A DNA stretch of 25,147 nt from Aquimarina sp. (GCA_020628975.1 JAHDEF010000006.1:2811-27957); one strand, 5' to 3'. Counted from the first letter of the stretch, positions 15,392-23,359 are shown. Numbers and translations are program-made. Notes: generated by a model from the sequence alone, not told the origin.

Positions 15392-15778
15392 CTATGCTTT
15401 AGATAGCTGACTTCTCCACTGCATTCGCTCAAATGAAAAAATGGTAGAATTTTCATTTAAAAAATCTAAAACCAAAACAGCTTTTTGTGCGTAAATAGAA
15501 GCACTTTCATTTTGGTTGTTATGCCAACTCAATAATAACTTCACCAATAAATCAAGATGCGTTTCGTGCCAAGATTCTAATTGATGTTGAAAATCATCTT
15601 TTTCTAATTTTAATAATTGATTGAAACTTATACCGAAATTTTTCAGTAAAGCCAAATCAGTCGTTTCTTGAAGTATTATATCAACTTCATTTTTATCTAC
15701 AACTAAACCTATTAAGTGATTTAATAGTATTTGCAAACGTTGGAGCTCTCTCTTTACAAAATCATTTTCCCTTATCAT
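15392..15778 (-). CDS. Small helical cytoplasmic protein, unknown function
   Basis: I do not recognise this 128-aa protein with confidence. It has no signal peptide, membrane segment or Cys, and reads as all-helical, rich in Leu, Gln and Asn. It opens 'IRENDFVKRELQRLQILLNH' and has LALLKNFGISFNQLLKLEKDDF and HLDLLVKLLLSWHNNQ. The opening is loosely reminiscent of the DUF6483 proteins (I-x-x-x-Y-I-x-R-x-I-E-Q), which are also of unknown function. Its start lies one base from the end of the tandem rhodanese gene, so the two are probably co-expressed with the thioredoxin-like gene. A role in the same thiol or sulfur process is inference from position only. Confidence 0.7.
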   Translation of the reverse strand: MIRENDFVKRELQRLQILLNHLIGLVVDKNEVDIILQETTDLALLKNFGISFNQLLKLEKDDFQHQLESWHETHLDLLVKLLLSWHNNQNESASIYAQKAVLVLDFLNENSTIFSFERMQWRSQLSKA

Positions 15779-15779
15779 C

Positions 15780-16406
15780 TTACTGGTGCTCTATTACTAA
15801 ATCAGTTTTCTTAATTGCTCCAAAACCGCCAGCGATATCGACTACATTATGAATATCATTTCGCTTTAAAATTGAACAAGCGATCACACTTCGATACCCA
15901 CCACCACAATGAATATAGGTTGTTTCTTCCTTAAGGTCGAAGTCTTTAATTGTAGTCTTTAAATCTGCTAAGGGTTTAAAGTGAACATTGGGCAAATGAC
16001 CTGCATCATATTCATTTTGCTTTCGAATATCAAAAATAGCTATTGGTGATTTTTCTTTTAAAACACTTAATTCATTGGCAGTAATGGAAGCAATCGTTTC
16101 TACTGCCAAACCTGCCTTTTCCCAAGTATCGAAACTTCCTTCTAAATACCCTACTATATTTTTAAAGCCTACCGCAGATAATTTTTCAAAGGCTTCTGCT
16201 TCTCTACCTTTGGGACTTACGAGAAGTATATTAGCCGATTTTTCGATAAATAATGCCACCCAAGGTTCGAACAAACCATCGATTCCTACAAAAATGGAAT
16301 TTGGTATAAATCCATTGACAAATGCGGTTTGATGTCGAATATCTAATACTAAGGCATCTTTTTCTTGATGAAATCGAAACTCATTTAATGTTAGCGACTT
16401 TATCAT
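15780..16406 (-). CDS. Stand-alone tandem rhodanese-domain protein
   Basis: The 208-aa product has two rhodanese folds and no N-terminal extension. The first (about residues 1-100) has VLDIRHQTAFVNGFIPNS and 'VGYLEGSFDTWEKAGL', but where the catalytic Cys should be it has 'LLVSPKGREAEA' (Ser at about 64), so it is inactive. The second (about 105-208) has 'AIFDIRKQNEYDAGHLPNV' and the active loop HCGGGYRS with Cys at about 167, for sulfur transfer through a persulfide. Both resemble the C-terminal half of metallo-beta-lactamase/rhodanese fusions in Bacteroidota, whose MBL part is absent here. Its ATG overlaps the stop of the thioredoxin-like gene by one base (TAATG), which suggests translational coupling. 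Confidence 0.87.
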   Translation of the reverse strand: MIKSLTLNEFRFHQEKDALVLDIRHQTAFVNGFIPNSIFVGIDGLFEPWVALFIEKSANILLVSPKGREAEAFEKLSAVGFKNIVGYLEGSFDTWEKAGLAVETIASITANELSVLKEKSPIAIFDIRKQNEYDAGHLPNVHFKPLADLKTTIKDFDLKEETTYIHCGGGYRSVIACSILKRNDIHNVVDIAGGFGAIKKTDLVIEHQ

Positions 16407-16945
16407 TATCCTTTAAACGTACTTACAAAGTCTTTTTGGTATTCATCGAACATCTTTTGAGAAGAAACTTTTTTGTAGTCATCCGTGCCCATCAACTTTA
16501 AAAAAACCTCCAATTGTTTTACGTTATGAAAACCTGTAATTGGAAAAATAAGATTTGCCTTTTCATCAAAAAACACCATACTCGGATACCCTTGAACTTT
16601 TAAAGCCGTTGCGAACTGATGCTGTGCATTTCGCCCCCTTCTTCCTGCTACGTGATTGGGGTTGGAAAATGTATTTCCTTGATAAGTAAACGTATCAGTA
16701 CCTTCTGCATTAAACTTTACAGCATAAAAGTGTTTACTTACATAAGCTGCTACATCTGGGTTTTTAAACGTTTGTCGATCTAACATTTTACAAGGCCCAC
16801 ACCAATCGGTGTACACGTCCATAAAAATTTTCTTTGGATTTTTTTCTTGAGCTGCTAAAGCTTCGTCCATACTCATCCATTGAATTTCTTGAGCAAACAA
16901 TGATGTCGAAAGCAAGGTAATAAGAGCAATAAAAAACGTATTCAT
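16406..16945 (-). CDS. Exported thioredoxin-family protein
   Basis: The 179-aa product has a signal peptide (cleavage near LFAQE) and a thioredoxin fold. The redox motif is 'YTDWCGPCKML', with Cys at 49 and 52, and GYPSMVFFD at about 119-127 provides the cis-Pro. Between the first and last half is an insertion (about residues 83-112, DTFTYQGNTF...RRGRNAQHQFA) longer than in classical thioredoxin. This is common in DUF255/thioredoxin-like secreted proteins of Bacteroidota. It probably reduces or oxidises disulfides in the periplasm; a specific partner is unknown. It is co-linear with the rhodanese gene (1-bp overlap) and probably starts this short operon, lying 49 bp after the POT transporter gene's end. 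Confidence 0.9.
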   Translation of the reverse strand: MNTFFIALITLLSTSLFAQEIQWMSMDEALAAQEKNPKKIFMDVYTDWCGPCKMLDRQTFKNPDVAAYVSKHFYAVKFNAEGTDTFTYQGNTFSNPNHVAGRRGRNAQHQFATALKVQGYPSMVFFDEKANLIFPITGFHNVKQLEVFLKLMGTDDYKKVSSQKMFDEYQKDFVSTFKG

Positions 16946-16994
16946 AGTTTGGTTTTTAATTATAGTCGCAAAGATTATTCCTAAAATTACATAA

Positions 16995-18578
16995 TTATCG
17001 AATGCCGTGCATAAGTTTTAGTAACCACTTGTTCAATGCAAAAAGTATTAAGCCTGCAAGTAAAGGTATAATTGTAAAAATAAGGAAGAATTTACTCATA
17101 CCTTGACTTTCAACTATAGGGTCGATATAACTTCCCGTAATTCCTGCAGCTGTATTGGCTATAAAATTCGAAAAATACCAAACACCAAACATTAGAGATA
17201 ATAATCTTGCTGGTGCTAATTGACTGATATACGATAAGCCTACTGGTGATATAAAAAGTTCGCCTAACGTATGAAATAAATAAGCAACAATTAAAAAAAT
17301 CATACTAACGCTTGCTGTTTTAGCGCCTAACGGAATACCTAACGATCCAAAACTCAATATACCAAATCCAAGTCCTAGTAAAATAAGTCCTATAGCAAAT
17401 TTTACCGGAGCTGTAGGATTATATTTACTTTCCCATAGTTTTGATAAATATGGAGCTATGGAAATAATATAAAAAGAATTTAGAATCCCATACCATGATG
17501 CTGGCACTTCAGTTACTTCGCTATTAAATTCTCTAATAAGCATCCATATAACCAACGCCCAGATAATTGCGAATCCAAAACCTAAAATTATATTAGACGT
17601 AGAAAATTCTTTAAAAGTTTGTTTGAATAACAATTTTAATACCCACGTAATTATAAGCATAGGAATTACGGTTAGTGCCGTATTAAAAATTTTAAAAATT
17701 AAAGCTCCGTTCCCTGTTAAAACTCTGTTAGTATAGTCTTTTGCAAAAACAGTCATTGAACCTCCTGCTTGTTCAAAAGCCCACCAAAAAAATATGGTAA
17801 AAAAAGCTAGTACACAAATAACAATGAGTCGATCTTTTTCTATTGTAGATTTTTGGACAGTATTATTTAATTCCTCGAATTCATCTTCAACTTTGTCAAA
17901 CTTGTTTTCTACTAAGTTGCTTAAGTCATCTTTAGTTTTTGGTGGTAAACCTATATTTCCAAATAAACTTTCTGCAAAATAAAATTGTAACAAGCCTACA
18001 ATCATAAAAATACCTGCTAAACCGAAACCAAAATGCCAACCTACTTTTTCTCCGATATAACCACATAATAAGATTCCTAAAAAAGCACCAGCATTAACGC
18101 CCATATAAAAAATAGTATATCCTGCATCCCTTTTTGTTGGTGCCTTTTTATAAAGATTTCCAACTATCGAAGCAATATTAGGCTTGAAGAAGCCATTTCC
18201 GATTATTAATCCCAATAATCCGATATACAAAAAGGGTTTTGATACAACTTCAAATGCCATCGCAATATGACCCAAAGCCATAAGCGCTGCGCCTAAAATA
18301 ACTGCTTTGCGATAACCTAAATATTTATCACCGAAAAAACCTCCTAAAGATGGTGATAAATATACTAAACCTGTATACCATGCATACAGCACTAAAGCAT
18401 CTGCCCTATCCCAGCCCCAGCCACCATCAAGGACAGCTGTTACTAGAAACAAGACCAGTAATGCTCGCATACCGTAGTAAGAAAAACGCTCCCACATTTC
18501 AGTAAAAAACAACACAAATAATCCTGATGGGTGACCTAAAACAAGTTTTTGATTGGTTTCTGAACCTCCGTATAACAT
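16995..18578 (-). CDS. POT/PTR family proton-coupled peptide transporter (MFS)
   Basis: The 527-aa membrane protein imports di- and tripeptides with protons across the inner membrane. The N-terminal helix holds 'LFFTEMWERFSYYGMRALLV', the POT signature E-x-x-E-R-F-x-Y-Y-G. A second signature-like region is FFKPNIASIVGNLYKK, and 'GYTIFYMGVNAGAFLG' matches the F-Y-x-x-I-N-x-G motif, with Met-Gly-Val for Tyr-Ile. About 14 hydrophobic segments are visible, split by a charged loop at residues about 210-250. The C-terminus has 'FISPVGLSYISQLAPARL' and ends in a basic tail. It lies near the exported S37 peptidase on the other strand, which suits peptide scavenging. I see no perfect promoter box in the 165 bp upstream. 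Confidence 0.95.
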   Translation of the reverse strand: MLYGGSETNQKLVLGHPSGLFVLFFTEMWERFSYYGMRALLVLFLVTAVLDGGWGWDRADALVLYAWYTGLVYLSPSLGGFFGDKYLGYRKAVILGAALMALGHIAMAFEVVSKPFLYIGLLGLIIGNGFFKPNIASIVGNLYKKAPTKRDAGYTIFYMGVNAGAFLGILLCGYIGEKVGWHFGFGLAGIFMIVGLLQFYFAESLFGNIGLPPKTKDDLSNLVENKFDKVEDEFEELNNTVQKSTIEKDRLIVICVLAFFTIFFWWAFEQAGGSMTVFAKDYTNRVLTGNGALIFKIFNTALTVIPMLIITWVLKLLFKQTFKEFSTSNIILGFGFAIIWALVIWMLIREFNSEVTEVPASWYGILNSFYIISIAPYLSKLWESKYNPTAPVKFAIGLILLGLGFGILSFGSLGIPLGAKTASVSMIFLIVAYLFHTLGELFISPVGLSYISQLAPARLLSLMFGVWYFSNFIANTAAGITGSYIDPIVESQGMSKFFLIFTIIPLLAGLILFALNKWLLKLMHGIR

Positions 18579-18743
18579 ATATTATTCTTTAGTAGTTCTT
18601 CGAAATTAAGGAAATTTATGAACGATTGGCTTTCCTCGTTCTCAATAAATACATTTTTGCCAATCTATCAATGAAAATATTTCTTGATAAAAACTACTTA
18701 AAATTAATAGGATCAAAAAAAGAATTTAGAAGGTCAACTTTTA

Positions 18744-18878
18744 TTAACACCCACAAGAACCCGAACCACAACCTTTACCAGTAGCTTTCTTGGTTTTTTT
18801 TAAGAATTTATTCCACAAGAAATGTAAGGAATATCCTAGTAACAAAAAAACGGCAATATGTTGAAAAATATCATTCAT
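18744..18878 (-). CDS. FeoB-associated Cys-rich membrane protein
   Basis: This 44-aa gene starts one base after the feoB stop. The sequence begins MNDIFQHIAVFLLLGYSLHF, a single hydrophobic helix. A basic stretch NKFLKKTKKATGK and a Cys/Gly-rich tail GCGSGSCGC follow. A small membrane protein with a C-terminal Cys cluster straight after feoB is the FeoB-associated pattern, comparable in position to FeoC of other bacteria. The cysteines could bind ferrous iron, sense redox state or hold FeoB in a complex; the function is not known for this family. Tight spacing indicates co-transcription with feoA and feoB. Confidence in the gene is high, in the role low. Confidence 0.85.
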   Translation of the reverse strand: MNDIFQHIAVFLLLGYSLHFLWNKFLKKTKKATGKGCGSGSCGC

Positions 18879-18879
18879 T

Positions 18880-20976
18880 TTAAATCAAAACTTGGTACGC
18901 TATTAATGCAGAAATATAAGCCAAACCACTCATGAATACGGTTTGAATAATAGGCCATTTCCATCCGTTAGTTTCGCGTTTTACAATAGCAATAGTACTC
19001 ATACATTGCATAGCAAATGCATAAAATAATAACAGTGATATACCCGTCGCAAAATTAAAAAGAAACTTACCCGTTTTGGGGTTTACTTCGGTTAGCAATC
19101 GGTTTTTAATCGTGGTTTCTGCTTCGTTACCTACACTGAAAATTGTAGCTAAGGTGCCCACGAAAACTTCTCGCGCAGCGAATGAACTTATCAAAGCAAC
19201 TCCAATTTTCCAATCGTAACCAAGTGGTGCTACTGCGGGTTCAATAAATTTTCCTGCATAACCGATATACGAATGTTCTAGTTTGTGGCTTTCTATTTTA
19301 TTTTCTAGTGTTTTTCCTGATAAATTAGGGTTTGCTAGGGTAACTATTTCAGTTGCGTTATTAAATTGTTTACCTGGCCCATAACTTGCTAACATCCATA
19401 ATACCACTGATATTGCTAAGATTATTTTTCCTGCCTCGGTTACGAAATCTTTTGTTTTTTCGTAAACATTAATAATGACATTTTTCCACAATGGCACTTT
19501 ATAATTTGGCATTTCCACCACAAAAAGATTGCTAGAAGGCATTTTCAGGTACTTACTTAACAACCAAGATGAACCCAGTGCCGCCACAAAACCAATGAAA
19601 TACAACGCCATTAAGGTCAAACTTTGATAACCAAATATCCAAGCAACTCTTTCGTTTGGAATGATCAATGAAATGATAATTAAATATACAGGTAGGCGCG
19701 CCGAACAAGTTGTAAAAGGAACAACTAAAATGGTGATCAAACGTTGTTTCCAATCTTCTATATTTCGTGTTGCCATTACTGCAGGAATCGCACAAGCTGT
19801 TCCTGAAATTAAGGGGACAATACTTTTGCCACTTAATCCAAAACGCCGCATAATTCTATCCATCAAAAACACCACGCGACTCATATACCCACTTTCTTCT
19901 AAAATGGATATAAAAAAGAATAAAAAGGCAATTTGAGGAATAAAGATAACTACTCCCCCCAAACCTGGAATTATTCCTTCCGATAACAAATTGGTTAAAA
20001 CTCCTGATGGAAGGGAAGATTTAACCCATTCACTTAACTGCGCAAACGTATTGTCTATAAGATCCATTGGATATCCCGACCAATCATAAATTGCTTGAAA
20101 AATAAAAAGCAAAATGGCAAAAAAGATAACGTATCCCCAAACTTTATGAATCAATATTTTGTCTAATTGAGCTCGAAAACCTTTGGCTTGCGCTAAATCT
20201 ATAGTTTGCGTTGCTTTTAGTGTATCATTTATAAACTGAAAACGTTTTATAGTTTCTTTTTGTTGAAGACGTTTTAAGTCGCTTTTCTTTTTGGTGTGAA
20301 ACTCCGAGGTATCTTCTATCGTATTACGATTGATATTCGCAAAATTAACGTCTTGCGTAATTACCAACCATAATTTATATAATGACTGCTTAGGAAATGT
20401 TTTTTGAAGTCTAGCGAAATATTCATTATCAATTCCGAATATAGAAACGCATGAGCCTACGGGTACTTTTTTGTATTCGGCAATAGTTTGTTTCAGCGCT
20501 TCAACTCCTTCTTTTTTACGGGCGCTCATCAACACAATTTTTGTGTTTAAGCGTTTTTCTAATTCAGGAATATTCAAGCTAATACCCTTCCGATCCATTT
20601 GATCGGCCATATTGATGACCAAAATGGTAGGAATATCTAAATCTTTTATTTGAGTGAAAATGAGTAGATTTCTTTTCAAATTTTCTACATCACTAACAAC
20701 CACAGCTACATCAGGAAAATCTCTATCATTTTTATTTAATAGTACTTCAATAACTACATTTTCATCTAAAGAGGAAGCATTTAAGCTATAGGTCCCTGGT
20801 AAATCTAAAATATGTGCCTTTACACCTCTTGGTAATTTGCAAATTCCTGCTTTTCTTTCAACGGTAATCCCAGGGTAATTTCCTACTTGTTGATTTAACC
20901 CTGTTAGTAAATTAAAAACAGAAGTTTTTCCCGTATTCGGGTTACCTATTAAAGAAACATTGATATCCTTTGCCAT
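18880..20976 (-). CDS. feoB: Ferrous iron transporter FeoB
   Basis: The 698-aa inner-membrane protein takes up Fe2+. The N-terminal G domain shows GNPNTGKTS (about 11-19), VGNYPGITVERK, DLPGTYSL (58-65) and NMADQMD (122-128), followed by a linker with a helical domain. From about residue 280 there are several membrane helices. They carry the two Gate motifs: IPGLGGVVIFIPQIAFLFFF with SGYMSR, and GTACAIPAVMATR. Later segments include FAAREVFVGTLATIF. The length is slightly below the usual 700-770. The gene is preceded by feoA with a 22-bp spacer and followed by the Cys-rich protein. Complete, with no internal breaks. Confidence 0.97.
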   Translation of the reverse strand: MAKDINVSLIGNPNTGKTSVFNLLTGLNQQVGNYPGITVERKAGICKLPRGVKAHILDLPGTYSLNASSLDENVVIEVLLNKNDRDFPDVAVVVSDVENLKRNLLIFTQIKDLDIPTILVINMADQMDRKGISLNIPELEKRLNTKIVLMSARKKEGVEALKQTIAEYKKVPVGSCVSIFGIDNEYFARLQKTFPKQSLYKLWLVITQDVNFANINRNTIEDTSEFHTKKKSDLKRLQQKETIKRFQFINDTLKATQTIDLAQAKGFRAQLDKILIHKVWGYVIFFAILLFIFQAIYDWSGYPMDLIDNTFAQLSEWVKSSLPSGVLTNLLSEGIIPGLGGVVIFIPQIAFLFFFISILEESGYMSRVVFLMDRIMRRFGLSGKSIVPLISGTACAIPAVMATRNIEDWKQRLITILVVPFTTCSARLPVYLIIISLIIPNERVAWIFGYQSLTLMALYFIGFVAALGSSWLLSKYLKMPSSNLFVVEMPNYKVPLWKNVIINVYEKTKDFVTEAGKIILAISVVLWMLASYGPGKQFNNATEIVTLANPNLSGKTLENKIESHKLEHSYIGYAGKFIEPAVAPLGYDWKIGVALISSFAAREVFVGTLATIFSVGNEAETTIKNRLLTEVNPKTGKFLFNFATGISLLLFYAFAMQCMSTIAIVKRETNGWKWPIIQTVFMSGLAYISALIAYQVLI

Positions 20977-20998
20977 GAAATTTATAGGAATAGCGATT

Positions 20999-21229
20999 TT
21001 ATTCTGATAGTTCTACTTCTATTTCTTTAGCAATAACTCTTCGAATAGCTAAATGCGAACCATTAACATTTAAATACATTGGACATTTAAATGGAGCGGT
21101 GTGCAGCAACGTAACTTCATTACCTGGCAAGCAACCCATTTCTAATAATTTTAGGGGAATATTATTTGTTATTAAAGAAACTATAACCCCTTTCTGCCCT
21201 AGCTTTAAATCTGCTAATGAAACTATCAT
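20999..21229 (-). CDS. feoA: FeoA family protein
   Basis: The 76-aa SH3-like protein is thought to control FeoB. It has the pattern LADLKLGQKGVIVSL, 'PLKLLEMGCLPGNEVTLLHT' and PMYLNVNGSHLAIRRVIAKEI, matching FeoA (L-L-E-M-G-x-x-P-G). I start it at the ATG at 21229. A longer reading from TTG at 21256 adds nine residues, but that TTG is part of a likely promoter box. It lies 22 bp before feoB and is transcribed first in the operon. There is no clear Fur-box palindrome upstream. Confidence 0.95.
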   Translation of the reverse strand: MIVSLADLKLGQKGVIVSLITNNIPLKLLEMGCLPGNEVTLLHTAPFKCPMYLNVNGSHLAIRRVIAKEIEVELSE

Positions 21230-21253
21230 TTTATTTAGATTTATTTGAAATAA

Positions 21254-21261
21254 CAAAGATA
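21254..21261 (-). promoter_or_regulatory. Candidate -7 promoter box (TATCTTTG) for feoAB
   Basis: On the - strand TATCTTTG matches the Bacteroidota TAnnTTTG box, 25 bp before the feoA ATG. No TTG is found at -33. The same octamer occurs before adk at 23190-23197. A start site between the box and 21229 rules out the TTG at 21256 as start codon. Confidence 0.45.
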
Positions 21262-21451
21262 GATATTAGATGTGAGAATTTAGAACGCTACGCTATTAGA
21301 ATTTTAGTTTTATTAAAATGGAGATTTTAGGTCAAGCTCAAAAATTTTGGCAAATATCAGCTTGCCATACCTTGCTTAACACAGTATTTCATTAAACATG
21401 TTTAGACTGCTTATAAATTATCTCACTTCTAAAATCTTAAATCTAATATCT
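21261..21451. repeat. Inverted intergenic repeat between feoA and obg
   Basis: Left arm at 21261-21284 (AGATATTAGATGTGAGAATT plus TAGA) and right arm at 21421-21451, which in reverse complement starts AGATATTAGATTTAAGATTT and ends TAGAAGTGAGA. The arms agree perfectly over the first 11 bp and loosely after that. The roughly 136 bp between them are AT-rich with no ORF. The inner TTGGCAAATATCAGC and TTGCC make a weak five-base hairpin. It resembles degenerate AGATxTTAGA intergenic repeats I remember from flavobacterial genomes. Confidence 0.5.
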
Positions 21452-21452
21452 G

Positions 21453-22448
21453 CTATTGCAACATTGCCCAAAGTTTATCTTTCAATTCGGTTAAACCTTG
21501 TTGTGCCACTGATGAAATAAACAAGAATGGAAGTCCGATTCCTTCGTCTATATCTGTCGAAATTTCTGCTTTTAACTCGTCGTCTAACATATCAGACTTC
21601 GAAACAGCAATGAAGCGCTGCTTATCTAACATCTCGGGATTATAGCGACGTAATTCATCTAATAAAATATAGTATTTCTTTACAATATCATCGGCATCTG
21701 CCGGAATCATAAATAACAAAGTAGAGTTTCGCTCAATGTGCCTTAAAAAACGATGCCCAATTCCTTTTCCTTCGGCAGCTCCTTCAATAATACCAGGAAT
21801 ATCTGCCATTACAAAAGTTCTGAAATCTCTATATTTTACAATTCCTAAATTAGGTTTTAAGGTAGTAAATTCATAATCGGCAATTTTCGGCTTTGCAGCG
21901 GTCAGCACTGATAGTAATGTTGATTTTCCGGCATTCGGAAACCCTACCAAACCAACATCGGCTAACACTTTCAACTCTAACGTAACATCTACTTGATAGC
22001 CTGGAATACCTGGCTGTGCATATCTTGGGGTTTGATTGGTCGAGCTTTTAAAATGCCAGTTTCCTCTACCGCCTTTACCACCTTCGGCGATAATAATTTC
22101 TTGACCATTTTCGGTTAGCTCGTGTAGAATTTCTTCGGTTTCCGTGTCACGTACTACAGTTCCTAAAGGCACTTCTATAAACATGTCGTCACCGTCAGCT
22201 CCTGTACTACGAGAAGATCCTCCGTTTTCACCATGCCCTGCCTTAACGTGACGTTTCATTTTCAAATGAAATAACGTCCATAAGTTTGAATTTGCCCGTA
22301 ACACAATATGGCCTCCACGACCTCCGTCACCACCGTCGGGTCCTCCTTTATCGATATACTTTTCTCTATGTAAGTGTGCCGAACCTTTACCTCCATTCCC
22401 AGAGAAGAGGTGTAATTTTACATAGTCTACAAAATTTCCTTCAGTCAT
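21453..22448 (-). CDS. obg: GTPase Obg (CgtA), essential ribosome-associated GTPase
   Basis: The 331-aa protein is associated with 50S ribosome assembly and stringent response. Residues 1-158 form the Gly-rich Obg fold (GGKGSAHLHREKYI, 'KGGPDGGDGGRGG', GHGENGGSS). The G domain has GFPNAGKST (169-177), TTLKPNLGIV (G2 region), DIPGIIEGA (216-224) and a G4 that reads SKSD (283-286) instead of NKxD. The final FISSVAQQGLTELKDKL is G5-like. There is no C-terminal OCT domain, so it is shorter than the Bacillus or E. coli protein, as usual in Bacteroidota. It is 142 bp after adk on the same strand, with a hairpin between them. Confidence 0.97.
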   Translation of the reverse strand: MTEGNFVDYVKLHLFSGNGGKGSAHLHREKYIDKGGPDGGDGGRGGHIVLRANSNLWTLFHLKMKRHVKAGHGENGGSSRSTGADGDDMFIEVPLGTVVRDTETEEILHELTENGQEIIIAEGGKGGRGNWHFKSSTNQTPRYAQPGIPGYQVDVTLELKVLADVGLVGFPNAGKSTLLSVLTAAKPKIADYEFTTLKPNLGIVKYRDFRTFVMADIPGIIEGAAEGKGIGHRFLRHIERNSTLLFMIPADADDIVKKYYILLDELRRYNPEMLDKQRFIAVSKSDMLDDELKAEISTDIDEGIGLPFLFISSVAQQGLTELKDKLWAMLQ

Positions 22449-22455
22449 TTCATTA

Positions 22456-22581
22456 GCTTTTGGCCGTTAGCTATTAGCCTTTGGCAATCCAACTGTAATT
22501 CGAACAAAACTTCAATGGCTCGGAAAATAACCGAGCCATTGAAATGTATTATAATTTTGCTAATAGCCAATAGCTAAAAGC
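22456..22581. repeat. Inverted pair of AGC-type repeats flanking the obg-adk spacer
   Basis: GCTTTTGGCCGTTAGCTATT at 22456-22475 (continuing AGC to 22478) is matched in reverse complement by 22559-22581, with 19 of 23 identical. Between them lies the perfect hairpin at 22511-22543. The element fills nearly all the 142-bp obg-adk gap. Confidence 0.65.
22511..22543 (-). terminator. Perfect 13-bp hairpin between adk and obg
   Basis: TTCAATGGCTCGG (22511-22523) and CCGAGCCATTGAA (22531-22543) are exact reverse complements around a 7-base A/T loop. Read on the - strand it is followed by GTTTTGTT, a weak U-tract, 48 bp after the adk stop. It could end adk transcripts or attenuate before obg. On the + strand the flank is less T-rich. 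Confidence 0.6.
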
Positions 22582-22590
22582 CAACTGCTA

Positions 22591-23163
22591 TTATAAAGTA
22601 TTAATTACCTTACTAATACGCTCCGTAATTTCTTCTATGCTCCCTACACCGTCTACGCCAAAGTATTTGTCTTTTGCTTGGTAGTAATCTTTTAGGATTG
22701 CTGTTTCTTTATAATAAACTGCAATACGATTTCTAATTACGCTTTCATCAGCATCATCAGCTCGTCCTGAAGTTTTTCCTCTTTCAAGTAAACGCTTTAC
22801 CAACACCTCATCTTCAACCTCTAAAGCTACCATAGCACTTACGTCTGTTCCTTTCGAAGTTAACAATTCTGCCAATGCATCTGCTTGAGCAGAAGTACGT
22901 GGAAAACCGTCGAAAATAAAGCCTTTTGCTTCTGGGTTTTTCTCCACTTCAGCATTCAGCATATTGATTGTTACCTCATCTGGCACTAATTGTCCTTTGT
23001 CAATAAATGACTTTGCAAGCACCCCTAACTCTGTCGCATTTTTAATATTGAAACGAAAAACATCTCCTGTAGAAATGTGTACTAATTCGTATTTCTCTTT
23101 TAAAAATTCTGCCTGAGTTCCTTTACCTGCTCCTGGAGGACCAAAAAGTACTAAGTTGATCAT
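22591..23163 (-). CDS. adk: Adenylate kinase
   Basis: The 190-aa enzyme balances AMP, ADP and ATP in the cytoplasm (ATP + AMP to 2 ADP). The P-loop GPPGAGKGTQ lies at about 8-17. 'ISTGDVFRFNIKNATELG' binds AMP and FIFDGFPRTSAQADAL is the NMP-binding signature. The LID region 'LLERGKTSGRADDADESVIR' is the short form, as in other 190-residue Bacteroidota Adk proteins. The C-terminal 'YYKETAILKDYYQAKDKYF' is typical. The start is the ATG at 23163; TATCTTTG 26 bp upstream is a plausible -7 box. Divergent from purK. Confidence 0.97.
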   Translation of the reverse strand: MINLVLFGPPGAGKGTQAEFLKEKYELVHISTGDVFRFNIKNATELGVLAKSFIDKGQLVPDEVTINMLNAEVEKNPEAKGFIFDGFPRTSAQADALAELLTSKGTDVSAMVALEVEDEVLVKRLLERGKTSGRADDADESVIRNRIAVYYKETAILKDYYQAKDKYFGVDGVGSIEEITERISKVINTL

Positions 23164-23189
23164 AGTAAGTTTGTTTAATTTGAAAGGTG

Positions 23190-23197
23190 CAAAGATA
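23190..23197 (-). promoter_or_regulatory. Candidate -7 promoter box (TATCTTTG) for adk
   Basis: TATCTTTG on the - strand is a perfect TAnnTTTG box, 26 bp before the adk start, the same octamer as before feoA. No TTG was found at the -33 position. Confidence 0.45.
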
Positions 23198-23205
23198 GCT
23201 AAAAA

Positions 23206-23359
23206 GCTTTTAGGTTTTAGCTGTTGGCTACTAGCCCCTAATCTTTACATTTTTCTTAATTTAAGTATTATATAAACCTTGACCTTTAATTAATAAATTT
23301 CGCATTTTATTGGTGAAACAATTTTTGCCAAAAGCCAATTATCAATTGTAAATAGCTGG
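23206..23359. repeat. Inverted pair of AGC-type repeats in the divergent adk-purK spacer
   Basis: The left unit at 23206-23236 (GCTTTTAGGTTTTAGCTGTT and on) and the right unit at 23327-23359 (GCCAAAAGCCAATTATCAAT and on) are related to the obg-adk repeats and point in opposite directions. The purK -33 element lies inside the right unit. The 232-bp spacer has no ORF or RNA gene apart from these and the promoters. Confidence 0.5.

Noticed and set aside
21230..21256. TTG at 21256 as start of feoA
   Set aside because: It is part of a TATCTTTG -7 box, and the ATG at 21229 gives the conserved FeoA N-terminus.
21230..21300. Fur-binding site before feoA
   Set aside because: No convincing dyad was seen beyond AT-rich sequence and the repeat unit.
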